Part shown: positions 49,793 to 59,199 of the stretch, one piece after another
Layout of the letters: each line of letters starts with the position of its first letter
Numbering within the stretch: position 1 is the stretch's first letter
Assembly (NCBI RefSeq): GCF_029223285.1
Contig: NZ_JARHUJ010000005.1
Coordinates: forward strand, 1-64,000
DNA from: Paraflavitalea sp. CAU 1676
GTDB taxonomy: Bacteria; Bacteroidota; Bacteroidia; Chitinophagales; Chitinophagaceae
Reading direction: 5' to 3'
Length of the DNA: 64,000 nucleotides
Translations under genes and position numbers: made by a program
Notes under the pieces: model-generated
What the model was told of the DNA's origin: nothing
The model's input: only the letters and a program-made list of their open reading frames with translations
The model's database searches: none

Positions 49793-52405
49793 CTACCGCA
49801 CCAGCGTTACGGTGCCTTTTTGCGTATAAATAGCGCCGGTATAGTCGACGGCTTTCACGGACCACACGTACATGCCCGGCGATTGGGGTTTGCCGCCCAG
49901 CGTGCCATCCCAGCCGGTTTCACCCGAAGTAGTGCTGTACACCATCTGCCCCCATCGGTTGAATACCTGGAAGAACTCGATGCGTTCCATACCGGCAGCG
50001 ATAAACCGGAACACGTCATTGTTCCGGTCGCCGTTGGGCGAAAAAGCCGATGGTACAAAGATGGATGGACGTGTTTTGAACACCCTCACCATCACAAAGG
50101 CCGAGTCTACACAATTCGCTTCATTATACACCAGCACTTTGTATTTAATACCGGGCGAAGGATAAAAATGGGTTACAACAGGGTTCGCAATATCGGAAGC
50201 CGATAGCCCTTCGGCAGGTATCCAGGTATATTTGATGCCGCCGCTAGCTTGTAAATGCATCGGTTGCCCAACGATAGCCGCCGTATCCCTTCCGGCAAAA
50301 GCAATGATATCCGGCAGCACCGTTACTTTCACCGTATCCCGGCCGGCCTTGGTACATCCCTTGTCATCATAAGCGGCAAGCACATAGTCGGTTGTTCCTT
50401 TGGGTTTGGCCACCGGATTCAGGATCTTCGGATTGCTAAGCGTCGAAGCGGGCGTCCAGTCCACCGACTTCCCATCTGTACTGCCATTCAATTGAACCAT
50501 CGCGTCGTGACAGATCATGATATCCGGGCCGGCATTGGCAACCGGGTAGGGTACTGCTTTTACTTCCACATCTCCTGTAGCCCGGCAGTTACTGATAAAG
50601 GCCGTGACTTTGTACAGGGTAGTGATGGGGGTAGTGGCAGTAGGAATGGCCATATAGGGATTTATCAACTGTTGAGGCGGTGTCCATTCGTACCGCAGCG
50701 CATCAGAAGTAAGTCGCAGTTGAATGGCATCGCTCTGGCAAATAATGGTATCATCCATCACCTCCAGTGTTACATGGTCCACCACCCGCACCTGTACCGA
50801 ATCGCGGTTGATGCAGCCATTGTCATTCAGCGTAACATAATATTTGGAGTTCACAACAGGCGATACTGTTGGGGTGGGGGTATTGCCATCCGTCAGGGTA
50901 GGCGCAGGGTCCCAGCTAAAGATGCCGCCGCCATTGGCTTTCAGCCGCAGCGCGTCGGGCGGACAGATCAGCGTATCGCGGAAAGCCAGTAAGATAGGCG
51001 GTTTGTCGACGATCGATATAGGTTTAAACAAAGTATCGATACAACCCTTTGAATCGTTCACGATGAGCCGCACGTTCTTAACGCCCAGCGACGAATAAGT
51101 ATAGATGGGATGCTGTGCTATCGACAGGGCAGCAGGATCACCCGGTTGGGCAAAATCCCACGACCATTTATTCACGATGCCATACACGGAAGTAGTAGCA
51201 TCGTGGAATTGGGTGGGTTTATTGACGCAGATGCCGGCCACCGTAAAGGCGGGTTCAAAACCCGGGTACACGCGCGCAATGGCGGTGGACGAGTCGGCAC
51301 ATTGTCCATTGCGGTTGATGACGAGTCTAACGGAATAAGTACCGGTATCCGTGAAATTAAAGGAAGCCGTAGGTGTGGTAGCCGAAAAAAGCTTCGAACC
51401 GGCTTCGTTGAAGATCTCCCAGTTATGGCTGTTGATGAGCGGACTGGTCGACAGGTTCACCAAGTTGATGGTTTGCGTGTTGCCACAAAGCATATAGGCA
51501 GGAGGAATAGAAGCCGCAGCCACATTACAGGAGGTGATCTTGATCTGCAGGTCTTTTCGTTGGGTGGCGATCACCTTGCTGTCACGGATCTCCTGCACGC
51601 ATACGGTTACGACATAGGTACCCTCCGAAGGCGCAATGCCCGTGATCATGCCGGTATTGGGATTGATCTTTACATCGATGCCCAACGGAACGCTGCCATT
51701 AAAACCATTACCATACGGAACGGGAAAATAAGGAGGCGGGTTGGGAGGAGTAGCATTACCGCCGCCACCGATAGAACCGCCTACATAGGCTTCGCAGAAA
51801 GAATAAGACAGTACATCTTTGGTGTCGTTGTCTACCGCACCAAAATCGTACGTGAACGAATTATTGGCGCATACGATGACCATATCATCACCGGTAAACC
51901 GGGCGCTGTTGTTATTGGGGCCATCGGGGTGTGAGTTGGTGCCCGGGATCTCCCCGCAATAGGTGGCGCCTACATTACTGTAGCCACTGGTCAGGTTGCT
52001 GATGCCATTTACCCGGTAGTTGACCTGCGTAGCCAGCACGTAGCCATCGGCTGAACCTGGCAGCGTAACGTCGAAAATATAATAAGCTACTTTATAACAA
52101 ACGGCCGGCGGGTTGGTGATGCAGGGACCGGCATCGGTAAGGTTGAGTGTTTCCTGGTTGGCCAGCGAAACAGTAACGTCCGTAACACGGGCATTGGTGC
52201 CTTTATTGAAGATCCCGATCACGCCTGGGTTGCTGAATTGCCGGTTGCTGAAACAATCCATGAAGAGTTTTACGGTAACATGGTAGCGGTATTGGCCGTT
52301 GGTGATGCTGAGGAGGGTATAGTGAGTTTCACCGCCGGTGATATGGTCTGCGCTGGCGGGCAAAAAAGCCATGAGGAAAACAAGGACGAAGCCACCTGTC
52401 CTCAT
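49793..52405 (-). CDS. T9SS type B exported protein with PKD-like domains
   Basis: An 870-residue secreted protein. Signal peptide 1-19 (FLPASA/DHITGG). N-terminal part (20-290) is strand-rich ('YSFCEAYVGGSIGGGGN'). One or more PKD-like domains follow at about 310-480 (FNFTDTGTYSVRLVINRNGQ, PIYTYSSLGVKNVRLIVND), then Ig-like repeats. The C-terminal 85 residues are a gliding-motility-type (type B) sorting domain: 'PSAFSPNGDRNNDVFRF', 'FQVFNRWGQMVYSTTSGETG' and 'GMYVWSVKAVDYTG'. It is likely a large surface or secreted adhesin-like protein. Monocistronic. Confidence 0.92.
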   Translation of the reverse strand: MRTGGFVLVFLMAFLPASADHITGGETHYTLLSITNGQYRYHVTVKLFMDCFSNRQFSNPGVIGIFNKGTNARVTDVTVSLANQETLNLTDAGPCITNPPAVCYKVAYYIFDVTLPGSADGYVLATQVNYRVNGISNLTSGYSNVGATYCGEIPGTNSHPDGPNNNSARFTGDDMVIVCANNSFTYDFGAVDNDTKDVLSYSFCEAYVGGSIGGGGNATPPNPPPYFPVPYGNGFNGSVPLGIDVKINPNTGMITGIAPSEGTYVVTVCVQEIRDSKVIATQRKDLQIKITSCNVAAASIPPAYMLCGNTQTINLVNLSTSPLINSHNWEIFNEAGSKLFSATTPTASFNFTDTGTYSVRLVINRNGQCADSSTAIARVYPGFEPAFTVAGICVNKPTQFHDATTSVYGIVNKWSWDFAQPGDPAALSIAQHPIYTYSSLGVKNVRLIVNDSKGCIDTLFKPISIVDKPPILLAFRDTLICPPDALRLKANGGGIFSWDPAPTLTDGNTPTPTVSPVVNSKYYVTLNDNGCINRDSVQVRVVDHVTLEVMDDTIICQSDAIQLRLTSDALRYEWTPPQQLINPYMAIPTATTPITTLYKVTAFISNCRATGDVEVKAVPYPVANAGPDIMICHDAMVQLNGSTDGKSVDWTPASTLSNPKILNPVAKPKGTTDYVLAAYDDKGCTKAGRDTVKVTVLPDIIAFAGRDTAAIVGQPMHLQASGGIKYTWIPAEGLSASDIANPVVTHFYPSPGIKYKVLVYNEANCVDSAFVMVRVFKTRPSIFVPSAFSPNGDRNNDVFRFIAAGMERIEFFQVFNRWGQMVYSTTSGETGWDGTLGGKPQSPGMYVWSVKAVDYTGAIYTQKGTVTLVR

Positions 52406-52605
52406 GCGACTGTTTCCATTGGTATGTACAATGGCAGCAATGACTGTATGATTTGGTGGGTGAAATTCCTAAAAGGTCTCTTCTACCTTTAATATACGAA
52501 ATTTTAGGCAGAAGGTTGGCCCATCAGGGTTAAACTTTCGGGCAGATCAGGCATAGTGCGAAAGCAGTAAGCAGCAGAGAGGGTAAGTTACGAAAAAAGC
52601 CGGGC

Positions 52606-53100
52606 TTAGCGGTTGCCCAGTTCGATCACATTACAGTCGCGCATGGTTTTGCCGTCGATCACGAACGTGATAAGGGTACGCACTTTGTGCCAGCCTTCCC
52701 TGCCGGCAGCACCGGGGTTCATGTGCAGGCATTGCAGTTGGTCGTCGAACATCACTTTCAGGATATGCGAATGGCCGTCGATGAACAGCTGCGGCGGATT
52801 GGCCGTCAGCTCCTTCTTCACTGCCGGCGTATACCGGGGTGGGTATCCTCCGATATGCGTCATATAGACCTCTACGCCCTCACACGTCCAACGCAGCTTT
52901 TCAGGAAACACGCGCCGGATATCGTTGCCATCGATATTGCCGTAAACACCTTTCAGTGGTTTGAAATCTTTCAGTTGATCGGCGAGCGCCAGGGTGCCGA
53001 AATCGCCGGCATGCCAGATCTCGTCGCAATTGTCAAAATGCTTGAAAACTGCCGGGTCGAGGTAGCTATGCGTATCCGAGATCAATCCAATTCGTGTCAT
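52606..53100 (-). CDS. YfcE/MJ0936-type metallophosphoesterase
   Basis: A 164-residue phosphodiesterase-like enzyme. Metal-binding motifs are GLISDTHSY (4-12), 'WHAGDFG', 'GVYGNIDGND', 'MTHIGGYP' and 'IDGHSHI'. ATG 53100 begins the conserved fold; a frame from 53178 adds 26 unrelated residues. Length fits the YfcE family. The natural substrate is unknown. Monocistronic. Confidence 0.92.
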   Translation of the reverse strand: MTRIGLISDTHSYLDPAVFKHFDNCDEIWHAGDFGTLALADQLKDFKPLKGVYGNIDGNDIRRVFPEKLRWTCEGVEVYMTHIGGYPPRYTPAVKKELTANPPQLFIDGHSHILKVMFDDQLQCLHMNPGAAGREGWHKVRTLITFVIDGKTMRDCNVIELGNR

Positions 53101-53293
53101 GCAGGAAACAATAAGGCAGCGAAGATAACAAGAGAACAGGTGAACAGGATGATTGAAGTGATGTTGATCCGCTTGCACAAATATTGTCTATTCCCGCAAA
53201 GAGGCCAAAAGCAAGATGCCCGCAAATCTAAATGTAAGGGTGTGATTGACACTGTTACCCAATTTGACTATTTTGCTGGGCCAAACCCCGACC

Positions 53294-53509
53294 ATGAGCA
53301 ATGTTGACCTGAAATTTATTGAAGATACTTATCGCAGAAAATCTGATGAAGAATTGGTAGCGATCCTTACGCAGCGGATGGAAGGACTTACACCGGAGGC
53401 TACAGCCGTTGTTAAGAGCGAGATCGAAAGGAGAGGCCTTTCTGCACAGTTTTCAAATGCAGTCGATGCGCAGCAGAAAGAGTATACCGTAGCGGAGATC
53501 GATGCGTAA
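53294..53509 (+). CDS. Small hypothetical cytoplasmic protein
   Basis: A 71-residue acidic helical protein (MSNVDLKFIEDTYRRKSDEE...PEATAVVKSEIERRGLSAQF). TATTTTG (53269-53275) is a one-base-short -7 box 18 bp before ATG 53294; the longer frame from 53246 runs through the box and is rejected. The next gene starts 15 bp later, suggesting a two-gene unit. Function unknown. Confidence 0.7.
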   Translation: MSNVDLKFIEDTYRRKSDEELVAILTQRMEGLTPEATAVVKSEIERRGLSAQFSNAVDAQQKEYTVAEIDA

Positions 53510-53524
53510 AACGGCGCTTCCGAT

Positions 53525-53860
53525 ATGGATTTGAATGCTAATATGATCGTAACGGTGAAGAGTTATGTGTTTTTTACCCAGTATCGGCCACAGATTGTAG
53601 TGGGCAGTCCCGAAGCATTGAGAAAGACCTGGAATAAGGCGATGACCACCACCTTATTTGCCGGCTGGTGGGGAATTCCCTGGGGGATCGTCTATACGAT
53701 CAAAGGAGTAGGTTTTAACCTGGTCAATAAGAAGTTGTCCCACGCAACAGCACCTACCGATTATTTGAGAACGTTTGTGCGAACAAAGATTGGTGAAATA
53801 GAGGCCTATAAGAACGATCCCGAAAAACTGCGGTCGATTATTGCCAGAAGGCTGGGATAG
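53525..53860 (+). CDS. Hypothetical protein, partner of the upstream small gene
   Basis: A 111-residue protein with one hydrophobic stretch (about 42-62, TTTLFAGWWGIPWGIVYTIK) followed by a basic helical tail. The pattern 'FFTQYRPQIVVGSPEALRKT' is not one I can assign. The hydrophobic segment may be peripheral or membrane-inserted. Probably co-transcribed with the 71-residue gene. Confidence 0.65.
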   Translation: MDLNANMIVTVKSYVFFTQYRPQIVVGSPEALRKTWNKAMTTTLFAGWWGIPWGIVYTIKGVGFNLVNKKLSHATAPTDYLRTFVRTKIGEIEAYKNDPEKLRSIIARRLG

Positions 53861-53911
53861 GCTGATTTTTGTTGGTCCTGCACGAAAGCAAAACAGCAGC
53901 CTTTGCCTGCC

Positions 53912-54337
53912 TCAATCTATAAACCCATCCTGTTTCAATTGCTCCAGGACCATAACTGCACCGGGTGCACGATTTTCTTCCAGCAGGTAGGTATCGATCG
54001 TGAAGTAAGCGATCTTCCCGATCTCCGCCGAGGCAACCGGTTCCACCGGCCGGTTCACGAAATAGCAATCCTGCTCCATAATAATTCCCGTTCGTTCGCC
54101 GTAGGCGGGGGCCGTCGTATGGGTGTAGAAGACCAGGTCAGCAGGAGTTAGTTGAATGTTCAGTTCTTCGGCAATTTCCCGGCATAGCGCCTGCTGGGGC
54201 GTTTCACCGGCATCGACCTTACCGCCCGGTAAATAAAAGCATTGTTTGTTGTTGCTGAAAGCCAGCAAAAGCTGCCGGTTCCGGATAATGAGTAAGCCAA
54301 CGGTCTGGAGTTGCGTGGTAGTAATTGGTTGTGCCAT
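53912..54337 (-). CDS. NUDIX hydrolase
   Basis: A 141-residue NUDIX protein hydrolysing a nucleoside diphosphate derivative. The Nudix box spans about 40-62: GGKVDAGETPQQALCREIAE followed by ELNI, with the canonical REIAEE core. ATG 54337 (MAQPITTTQL) is chosen over a longer frame from 54391. The substrate is not predictable. Monocistronic. Confidence 0.9.
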   Translation of the reverse strand: MAQPITTTQLQTVGLLIIRNRQLLLAFSNNKQCFYLPGGKVDAGETPQQALCREIAEELNIQLTPADLVFYTHTTAPAYGERTGIIMEQDCYFVNRPVEPVASAEIGKIAYFTIDTYLLEENRAPGAVMVLEQLKQDGFID

Positions 54338-54379
54338 GGTAATCGGGTATTTCCTATCTTTATAGCAACGATTGAAATT

Positions 54380-54475
54380 ATGCCATTTCACCGCAATTTC
54401 ACCTATTGGATCGATAAGCGCCGCTGGAAATACTATTTCCTGATGGTGTCTCTCGAAAGCAGCCCAACTGTTTGA
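54380..54475 (+). CDS. Possible 31-residue aromatic-rich small ORF
   Basis: ATG 54380 to TGA 54475 encodes a basic peptide with eight aromatic residues (RNFTYWID, RRWKYYFLM). TATCTTTA (54355-54362) is a near-consensus -7 box 17 bp upstream. It lies 142 bp before homogentisate dioxygenase on the same strand. No terminator-like hairpin with a T-tract follows, so a leader-attenuator role is not supported; it may be chance. Confidence 0.25.
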   Translation: MPFHRNFTYWIDKRRWKYYFLMVSLESSPTV

Positions 54476-54617
54476 CCGCTCAATCCGCCACTTGCCGTCG
54501 CCGGCAGGTAATGCCCGACTTATATCGCTGTTTTTGTCTGTCGATCAGCAACCTGCCTGCTCATAGGGCCGGCGCTGAGATTGGTTCAATTTACAAACCT
54601 CAAATCAAACAGTTGTA

Positions 54618-55775
54618 ATGCCTTACTATCATAAACTGGGGAAAGTACCCCATAAACGCCATACGCAATTCCGCAAATCAGACGGAACCCTGTATTCCGA
54701 ACAGTTGTTTTCCACCGAAGGATTCTCCAACGACTATTCCCTGCTTTATCATTGTCATCCACCTACGCAGATCATCAGCACCGACGAACCAATAAACGTA
54801 GCGCCGGTGGTGGCTGAGGAGAAAATGCTGAAACACCGGAGCTTTGAAGGGTTTAAGATCAAGCCCGAAGAAGACTATCTGCAAAGCCGCCGGGCGATAT
54901 TGGTCAACAATGATTGCCATGTAGTGCTGGCAGCGCCCTCGGAGAGCATGAACGGCTATTTTTTCAAGAATGCCGATGCCGATGAAATGATCTTTGTGCA
55001 CGAAGGCAAGGGCGTATTGCGTACCATGTATGGTGAATTGCCTTTTGACTATGGAGATTACCTGGTGATACCCCGTGGCACCATTTATCAGATCCAGTTT
55101 GCCGATAACCACAATCGCCTGTTCATAGTAGAATCATTCAGCCCCATTCGTTTCCCCAAAAGATACCTAAGCAAGTACGGTCAGTTGCTCGAACATGCGC
55201 CTTATTGCGAACGTGACATCCGGGCACCGCAAAACCTGCCTTCTTTTGATGAGAAGGGCGATTTCCTGATCAAAACGAAAAAGAAGGGCATGTTGTATGG
55301 CATTCACTATGGTCATCATCCGTTTGATGTAGTAGGGTGGGATGGATGCTGTTATCCCTTTGCCTTTAGTATACATGACTTCGAACCCATCACCGGCCGG
55401 GTGCACCAGCCGCCGCCAGTACACCAAACCTTCGAGGGTAACAATTATGTGGTTTGTTCATTCTGCCCGCGTCTGTTCGATTATCATCCCCAGGCAGTCC
55501 CGGCACCTTACAACCACAGCAATATCGACAGCGATGAGCTGTTGTATTATGTGGATGGAGACTTCATGAGCCGCAAAAATGTGACCCGCGGAATGATCAC
55601 CCTGCACCCCGGCGGCATACCCCACGGACCTCATCCCGGAGCTGTTGAAAAGAGCATCGGGGCGAAGGAAACCAAAGAATTGGCGGTCATGGTCGATACA
55701 TTCCATCCCCTGCAATTAACCATGGAGGCAGTAATGATTGAAAATCCGGACTATACGATGAGCTGGGCCGAATAA
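54618..55775 (+). CDS. hmgA: Homogentisate 1,2-dioxygenase
   Basis: A 385-residue cupin enzyme that opens homogentisate to maleylacetoacetate in tyrosine catabolism, using Fe(II). The C-terminal cupin is recognisable by 'RGMITLHPGGIPHGPHPGAV' and 'DTFHPLQLT' with the iron-ligand residues; the N-terminal half has 'MIFVHEGKGVLRTMYGELPF'. It is shorter than the roughly 440-residue animal and pseudomonad enzymes, as in many bacteria. No other tyrosine-degradation genes are adjacent. It sits 27 kb from the aromatic biosynthesis operon and is unrelated in control as far as the sequence shows. Confidence 0.9.
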   Translation: MPYYHKLGKVPHKRHTQFRKSDGTLYSEQLFSTEGFSNDYSLLYHCHPPTQIISTDEPINVAPVVAEEKMLKHRSFEGFKIKPEEDYLQSRRAILVNNDCHVVLAAPSESMNGYFFKNADADEMIFVHEGKGVLRTMYGELPFDYGDYLVIPRGTIYQIQFADNHNRLFIVESFSPIRFPKRYLSKYGQLLEHAPYCERDIRAPQNLPSFDEKGDFLIKTKKKGMLYGIHYGHHPFDVVGWDGCCYPFAFSIHDFEPITGRVHQPPPVHQTFEGNNYVVCSFCPRLFDYHPQAVPAPYNHSNIDSDELLYYVDGDFMSRKNVTRGMITLHPGGIPHGPHPGAVEKSIGAKETKELAVMVDTFHPLQLTMEAVMIENPDYTMSWAE

Positions 55776-55832
55776 AACTTTGCCAGAACCAATGAAGGAA
55801 GGCGGAGAGGGGCAAATTAACCTCCTCTCCGT

Positions 55833-56371
55833 TGCCACTTCACTGCCACTTGTCTGGAACTTGCCTGCCACTTGCCTGGAACTTGCCTGAAACGTCAATC
55901 TATAGATCCTATGTTTGGGCAATCTGGCTACAATGTGTAGTGCTTAAGTTGGCGGTTTTCGGCGTATTCAGGCCAACGTGGAGGCTTCCGGGCCACCCGG
56001 GATGCGCCGGAAGCACGCGGGTTGTACACTAATAGTTCACTGGGGGTTCACTGGGAGTGGTCTGAGGGTGCTCTAAAAACCAGCGTGGAGTAGGACTCCT
56101 GTAGAACCTGCAGACAACCCTTTGAGCACCCTTAGGCGACCTGGTGCGCATTCGCCGCGGATGTCGCTACCACTTCGGTGCCGGGCCGGCGCCATTCCCC
56201 CGCGAAAGGCAGGTTGTAATCGTTGCCTGATGTTGGGGTGATCGCTGTCTGATCGCTGCCCGGTCACTCTCCGTTCAAGTCCAGAGTACTCCCTGGGTAA
56301 GCCGATGGGAAGGGCAAAGGAAGTCTGAGGGAGGTCCAAGGGAACTCCGAGGGAATAGTGAGGTAACAGGG
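55833..56371. repeat. 11-bp periodic degenerate repeat region
   Basis: The roughly 890-bp gap after hmgA has no credible gene. It shows 11-bp periodicity: TGCCACTTCAC, TGCCACTTGTC, TGGAACTTGCC, TGCCACTTGCC, TGGAACTTGCC at 55833-55887; GGGGGTTCACT, GGGAGTGGTCT, GAGGGTGCTCT at 56042-56074; and AGGGAGGTCCA, AGGGAACTCCG, AGGGAATAGTG, AGGTAACAGGG at 56328-56371. Neighbouring units share typically 7-9 of 11 bases in these blocks, while distant units do not resemble one another. The function is unknown. Confidence 0.75.
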
Positions 56372-56667
56372 CTCAAATGCAGGCTGAATGCGGATTTTTT
56401 GCCAAGTGAATTGGCGGATGCAGTCCCATGGCGGGTTTGCTCGAAATAGGGAAATTTAAAAGTAGAGAGAAGTTCATAAAAAGAAGGAACCAGCGATCCT
56501 TTCAGAAAGATACAAAAAAGCGGCCGATTGGGCCCTGAAAACCCTTGTAATTTGGACCTGCGTTAAGTTTATCAACTTTGAAGTTTTACGGCCGAAAAAT
56601 GGCGGCTTATTCGTTATAGGGAGGTCGTTAATTTGTTACATTAGTGGCGCCCATGCCGTTAGCTTAA

Positions 56668-57411
56668 ATGATCCCTGGAAAGATGACTCCCCGTTTACTG
56701 ACAGCCATATTGGAACTCTATGAGGTATTCAGCGTTTATCCCGCCAACCGGCAAATGCATGCAAGTCCGTTACTGGCTGATAGGATAGAGTCGTGGACAA
56801 GCGACCTCTTTGCAGCGCCGCTAAGAGACCTTACCGCCAATCAATTAGCCACTTTTTCAGGAAAGGCAATGACTACCTGGGGCGATGTGGACGATTTTAA
56901 ACATTTCCTGCCGCGCATACTGGAATTGGTAGCAGCATTAGACCCGCCTTATTGGGTAGTGGTTATTTTTGAAAAACTGGAATATGGTAACTGGCGATCC
57001 TGGGAAAAGCGGGAGCAGGAAGCAATTGAGTTATTCATGTATGAGCTATGGAAATGTCTTTTGCTGGATGATTCAGAAAATGCAGCTGATGAATTCGAAA
57101 GTTATTTTACTGCCATTTTCAATGAGTATCCCGGAACCGAAAAGTTGCTGACGGTTTGGGAAAGTGAAAGGGGAAAGGCGGCTACAAAACACCTGGCCAA
57201 CTATGTCTATGCACAACAACACCTGTTATTCGATAGGGGCCAAAGGAAAGGGGGCCCCGCAACACAGTTGTTGATCAATTGGTTGTTGAGCGACGCCATG
57301 ATCGCCCGGTTGGAAACTGCTTTCTATGAATATGAAAACGAAGAATTGGCCAGCACCATCTCCTGGGCCGAACAAATATTACGCTCCCAAAGAAACCGGC
57401 AAACATTGTAA
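56668..57411 (+). CDS. Conserved hypothetical protein
   Basis: A 247-residue helical cytoplasmic protein (TPRLLTAILELYEVFSVYPA; 'TTWGDVDDFKHFLPRILELV' near residue 70; 'WRSWEKREQEAIELFMYELW'). I recall similar proteins, with the 'TWGD..DFKHFLPR' core, in several phyla but cannot name a function. It is followed 10 bp later by a lipoprotein gene. Upstream lies the 11-bp repeat region. Confidence 0.75.
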   Translation: MIPGKMTPRLLTAILELYEVFSVYPANRQMHASPLLADRIESWTSDLFAAPLRDLTANQLATFSGKAMTTWGDVDDFKHFLPRILELVAALDPPYWVVVIFEKLEYGNWRSWEKREQEAIELFMYELWKCLLLDDSENAADEFESYFTAIFNEYPGTEKLLTVWESERGKAATKHLANYVYAQQHLLFDRGQRKGGPATQLLINWLLSDAMIARLETAFYEYENEELASTISWAEQILRSQRNRQTL

Positions 57412-57421
57412 TTATTGGTGA

Positions 57422-58300
57422 ATGAAATACATCAGCATTTTAATAGCGGTATTGGTAGTTTCATGCGGACAAGCGCGTCATAAAGACTCGCAGCCATCCA
57501 CGAGTGTTGCTGATGCTTTGGCCGATACATCCCCAGAAAACAATGCATCCATCAGCTTTACTCATGACGACCTGCTTCGTCACGATAGCTTGCAGATCGA
57601 CTCGCTGACCCCGGTAATGCTGGCTGCTGTTAGCAATACGTTGAATAAGGATTCGGCGCATGGTTTGATAAAGGGATCGCCCGACAAATCAGGTCAGGGT
57701 ATCTATGCCACCTGGGACTATGGAACTCTGTTTTCGGCAGACAAAAAACACCTGCTCGTAAGATGGCGCCGCGGCGACTACCCGGAGGGTTATCTTGTCT
57801 ATTCAGATATTTATCTTTCAAAGAACGATCGCCTGAGTAAATTGGTGATGGATACCGCCTTTCTGGAAACAACCGGAGATACCCTGCAGGACGTTAACGG
57901 CGATGGATACAAGGACTATGTTGTCAGTTCTTACAGTGGAGTGGGATGCTGTCCACGTGACGCACAGGTTGGGTATTTGTATGACAACGCAACCGGTGAT
58001 TTTAAAGTGGAGTCCTTCTTTAATCCAACATACATTCCCAGCCAGCGTCTTGTATATGAATCGAACTATGGGCAAACCGGCCTGTTCGCTTTTTATAAGT
58101 CTAAGTGGGTGGGACTGGAAAAAGTGTTAGTGGAATCGATTCATCCTACACCGGGAAAAACACCCATTGAACCGGCTTTTCCATATACCTTTATGTTGTT
58201 CCGCTATCCGGGAGAAAGAACTTCAATTATTAAGGCTGTACCCGAAGAGTACAAAAGATTGGGGTTGTACGAATATTTTATTTTATACCAGGAACAGTAG
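57422..58300 (+). CDS. Hypothetical lipoprotein
   Basis: A 292-residue lipoprotein (lipobox VVSC, Cys15). The central part contains 'GDTLQDVNGDGYKDYVVSSY', resembling a single FG-GAP/calcium-binding-like repeat, followed by 'GVGCCPRDAQVGYLYDNATG' with a vicinal cysteine pair. The family is not one I recognise. Its start is 10 bp after the previous gene, so both are probably in one transcript. Confidence 0.75.
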   Translation: MKYISILIAVLVVSCGQARHKDSQPSTSVADALADTSPENNASISFTHDDLLRHDSLQIDSLTPVMLAAVSNTLNKDSAHGLIKGSPDKSGQGIYATWDYGTLFSADKKHLLVRWRRGDYPEGYLVYSDIYLSKNDRLSKLVMDTAFLETTGDTLQDVNGDGYKDYVVSSYSGVGCCPRDAQVGYLYDNATGDFKVESFFNPTYIPSQRLVYESNYGQTGLFAFYKSKWVGLEKVLVESIHPTPGKTPIEPAFPYTFMLFRYPGERTSIIKAVPEEYKRLGLYEYFILYQEQ

Positions 58301-58355
58301 GCTGCAGCGAGTCCTGGTGTTACAAAATGAGTCGAACATCTTAAACTTGACGACA

Positions 58356-59090
58356 ATGGAGATCCTCGCCACCCAATCCTCCCTGCACGAAATAGAACCC
58401 TTGCGCGTACTGTTTCTGCACGAAGCCAGTTTCCAGTATGTCCACAACAAATGCCACCTCTATGGTTGGGCCGACGCCTATGTCTTTACCCTCGATGGGC
58501 AGACCATCGGTTATGGTTCCGTATGGGGTAAAGAGAACCGGGCCGACAGGGACTCTATCTTCGAGTTTTACGTACTGCCGGGCTTTCGCCGCTGGGCCCG
58601 CGAATGTTTTACCGCCCTGCGCAACGCAGCCAAAACACCTTTTATCGAGTGCCAGTCGAATGATGCACTCATCACTTCGATGTTGTTCGAACAGGCCACC
58701 CATATTTATGCCGAAGCCATCCTGTTTGAAGACGACTTCCCCACCAACTTCCCCATGGGCAACCGGATATTCCAGCAGGGCGAAACCGTCGAAAGCGGCC
58801 ACCCCGACGACCGGCCCTTTGTCATGATGGAAGAGGGGGTAGTGGTGGCTACCGGCGGCATGTTCCTCAATTACAATATGCCCTATGCCGATATTTATTA
58901 CGATGTGCACGAAGCCTATCGGCGCATTGGGTTGGGTACGCTCATGGTTCAGGAGCTCAAAAAAGCCGCCTATTCCATGAACCGGATACCTTCCGCCCGC
59001 TGCAATATCAAAAACATGATCTCCAAAGCCACCCTGCTCAAAGGTGGCTTCCGCGTTTGCGGACACATCCTGCAGGGTGAACTGCATTGA
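58356..59090 (+). CDS. GNAT family N-acetyltransferase
   Basis: A 244-residue protein. ATG 58356 is chosen because the 63 residues of the longer frame overlap the previous gene and carry no family pattern. The C-terminal half (about 150-240) is a GNAT domain: 'VVVATGGMFLNYNMPYADIY', 'DVHEAYRRIGLGTLMVQELK' is the acetyl-CoA loop (R.GLGT), and 'IKNMISKATLLKGGFRVCGH' is the C-terminal strand. The N-terminal half may be a second, degenerate GNAT domain. Substrate unknown. Confidence 0.87.
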   Translation: MEILATQSSLHEIEPLRVLFLHEASFQYVHNKCHLYGWADAYVFTLDGQTIGYGSVWGKENRADRDSIFEFYVLPGFRRWARECFTALRNAAKTPFIECQSNDALITSMLFEQATHIYAEAILFEDDFPTNFPMGNRIFQQGETVESGHPDDRPFVMMEEGVVVATGGMFLNYNMPYADIYYDVHEAYRRIGLGTLMVQELKKAAYSMNRIPSARCNIKNMISKATLLKGGFRVCGHILQGELH

Positions 59091-59135
59091 TTTCTAAAGA
59101 CATAGCTGTCCGCCAAAATTTTCCTGCCGAATTGC

Positions 59136-59167
59136 TTGGCAGTGTAGCGATCCTGTATTTACCTTTG
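59136..59167 (+). promoter_or_regulatory. Promoter of the TetR gene
   Basis: TTG (59136-59138), 21-bp spacer, TACCTTTG (59160-59167). The operator starts at the next base. Confidence 0.65.
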
Positions 59168-59199
59168 GTTTAACTATTTGGTTAAACTGTATGGTTGAA
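59168..59199 (+). promoter_or_regulatory. TetR operator upstream of its own gene
   Basis: GTTTAAC (59168-59174) and GTTAAAC (59181-59187) are a perfect inverted repeat. A further direct half-site TGGTTGAA (59192-59199) overlaps the start codon, 13 bp from TGGTTAAA (59179-59186). The operator covers the transcription start and the ATG, so binding would block initiation. Confidence 0.7.

Noticed and set aside
56073-56339. 88-residue minus-strand frame in the 11-bp repeat region
   Set aside because: It spans periodic non-coding sequence; its product is low in recognisable pattern and high in Pro/Arg/Gly from the repeats.
55833-56371. Possible CRISPR array
   Set aside because: Units are 11 bp, degenerate and contiguous, without constant repeats, unique spacers or cas genes.
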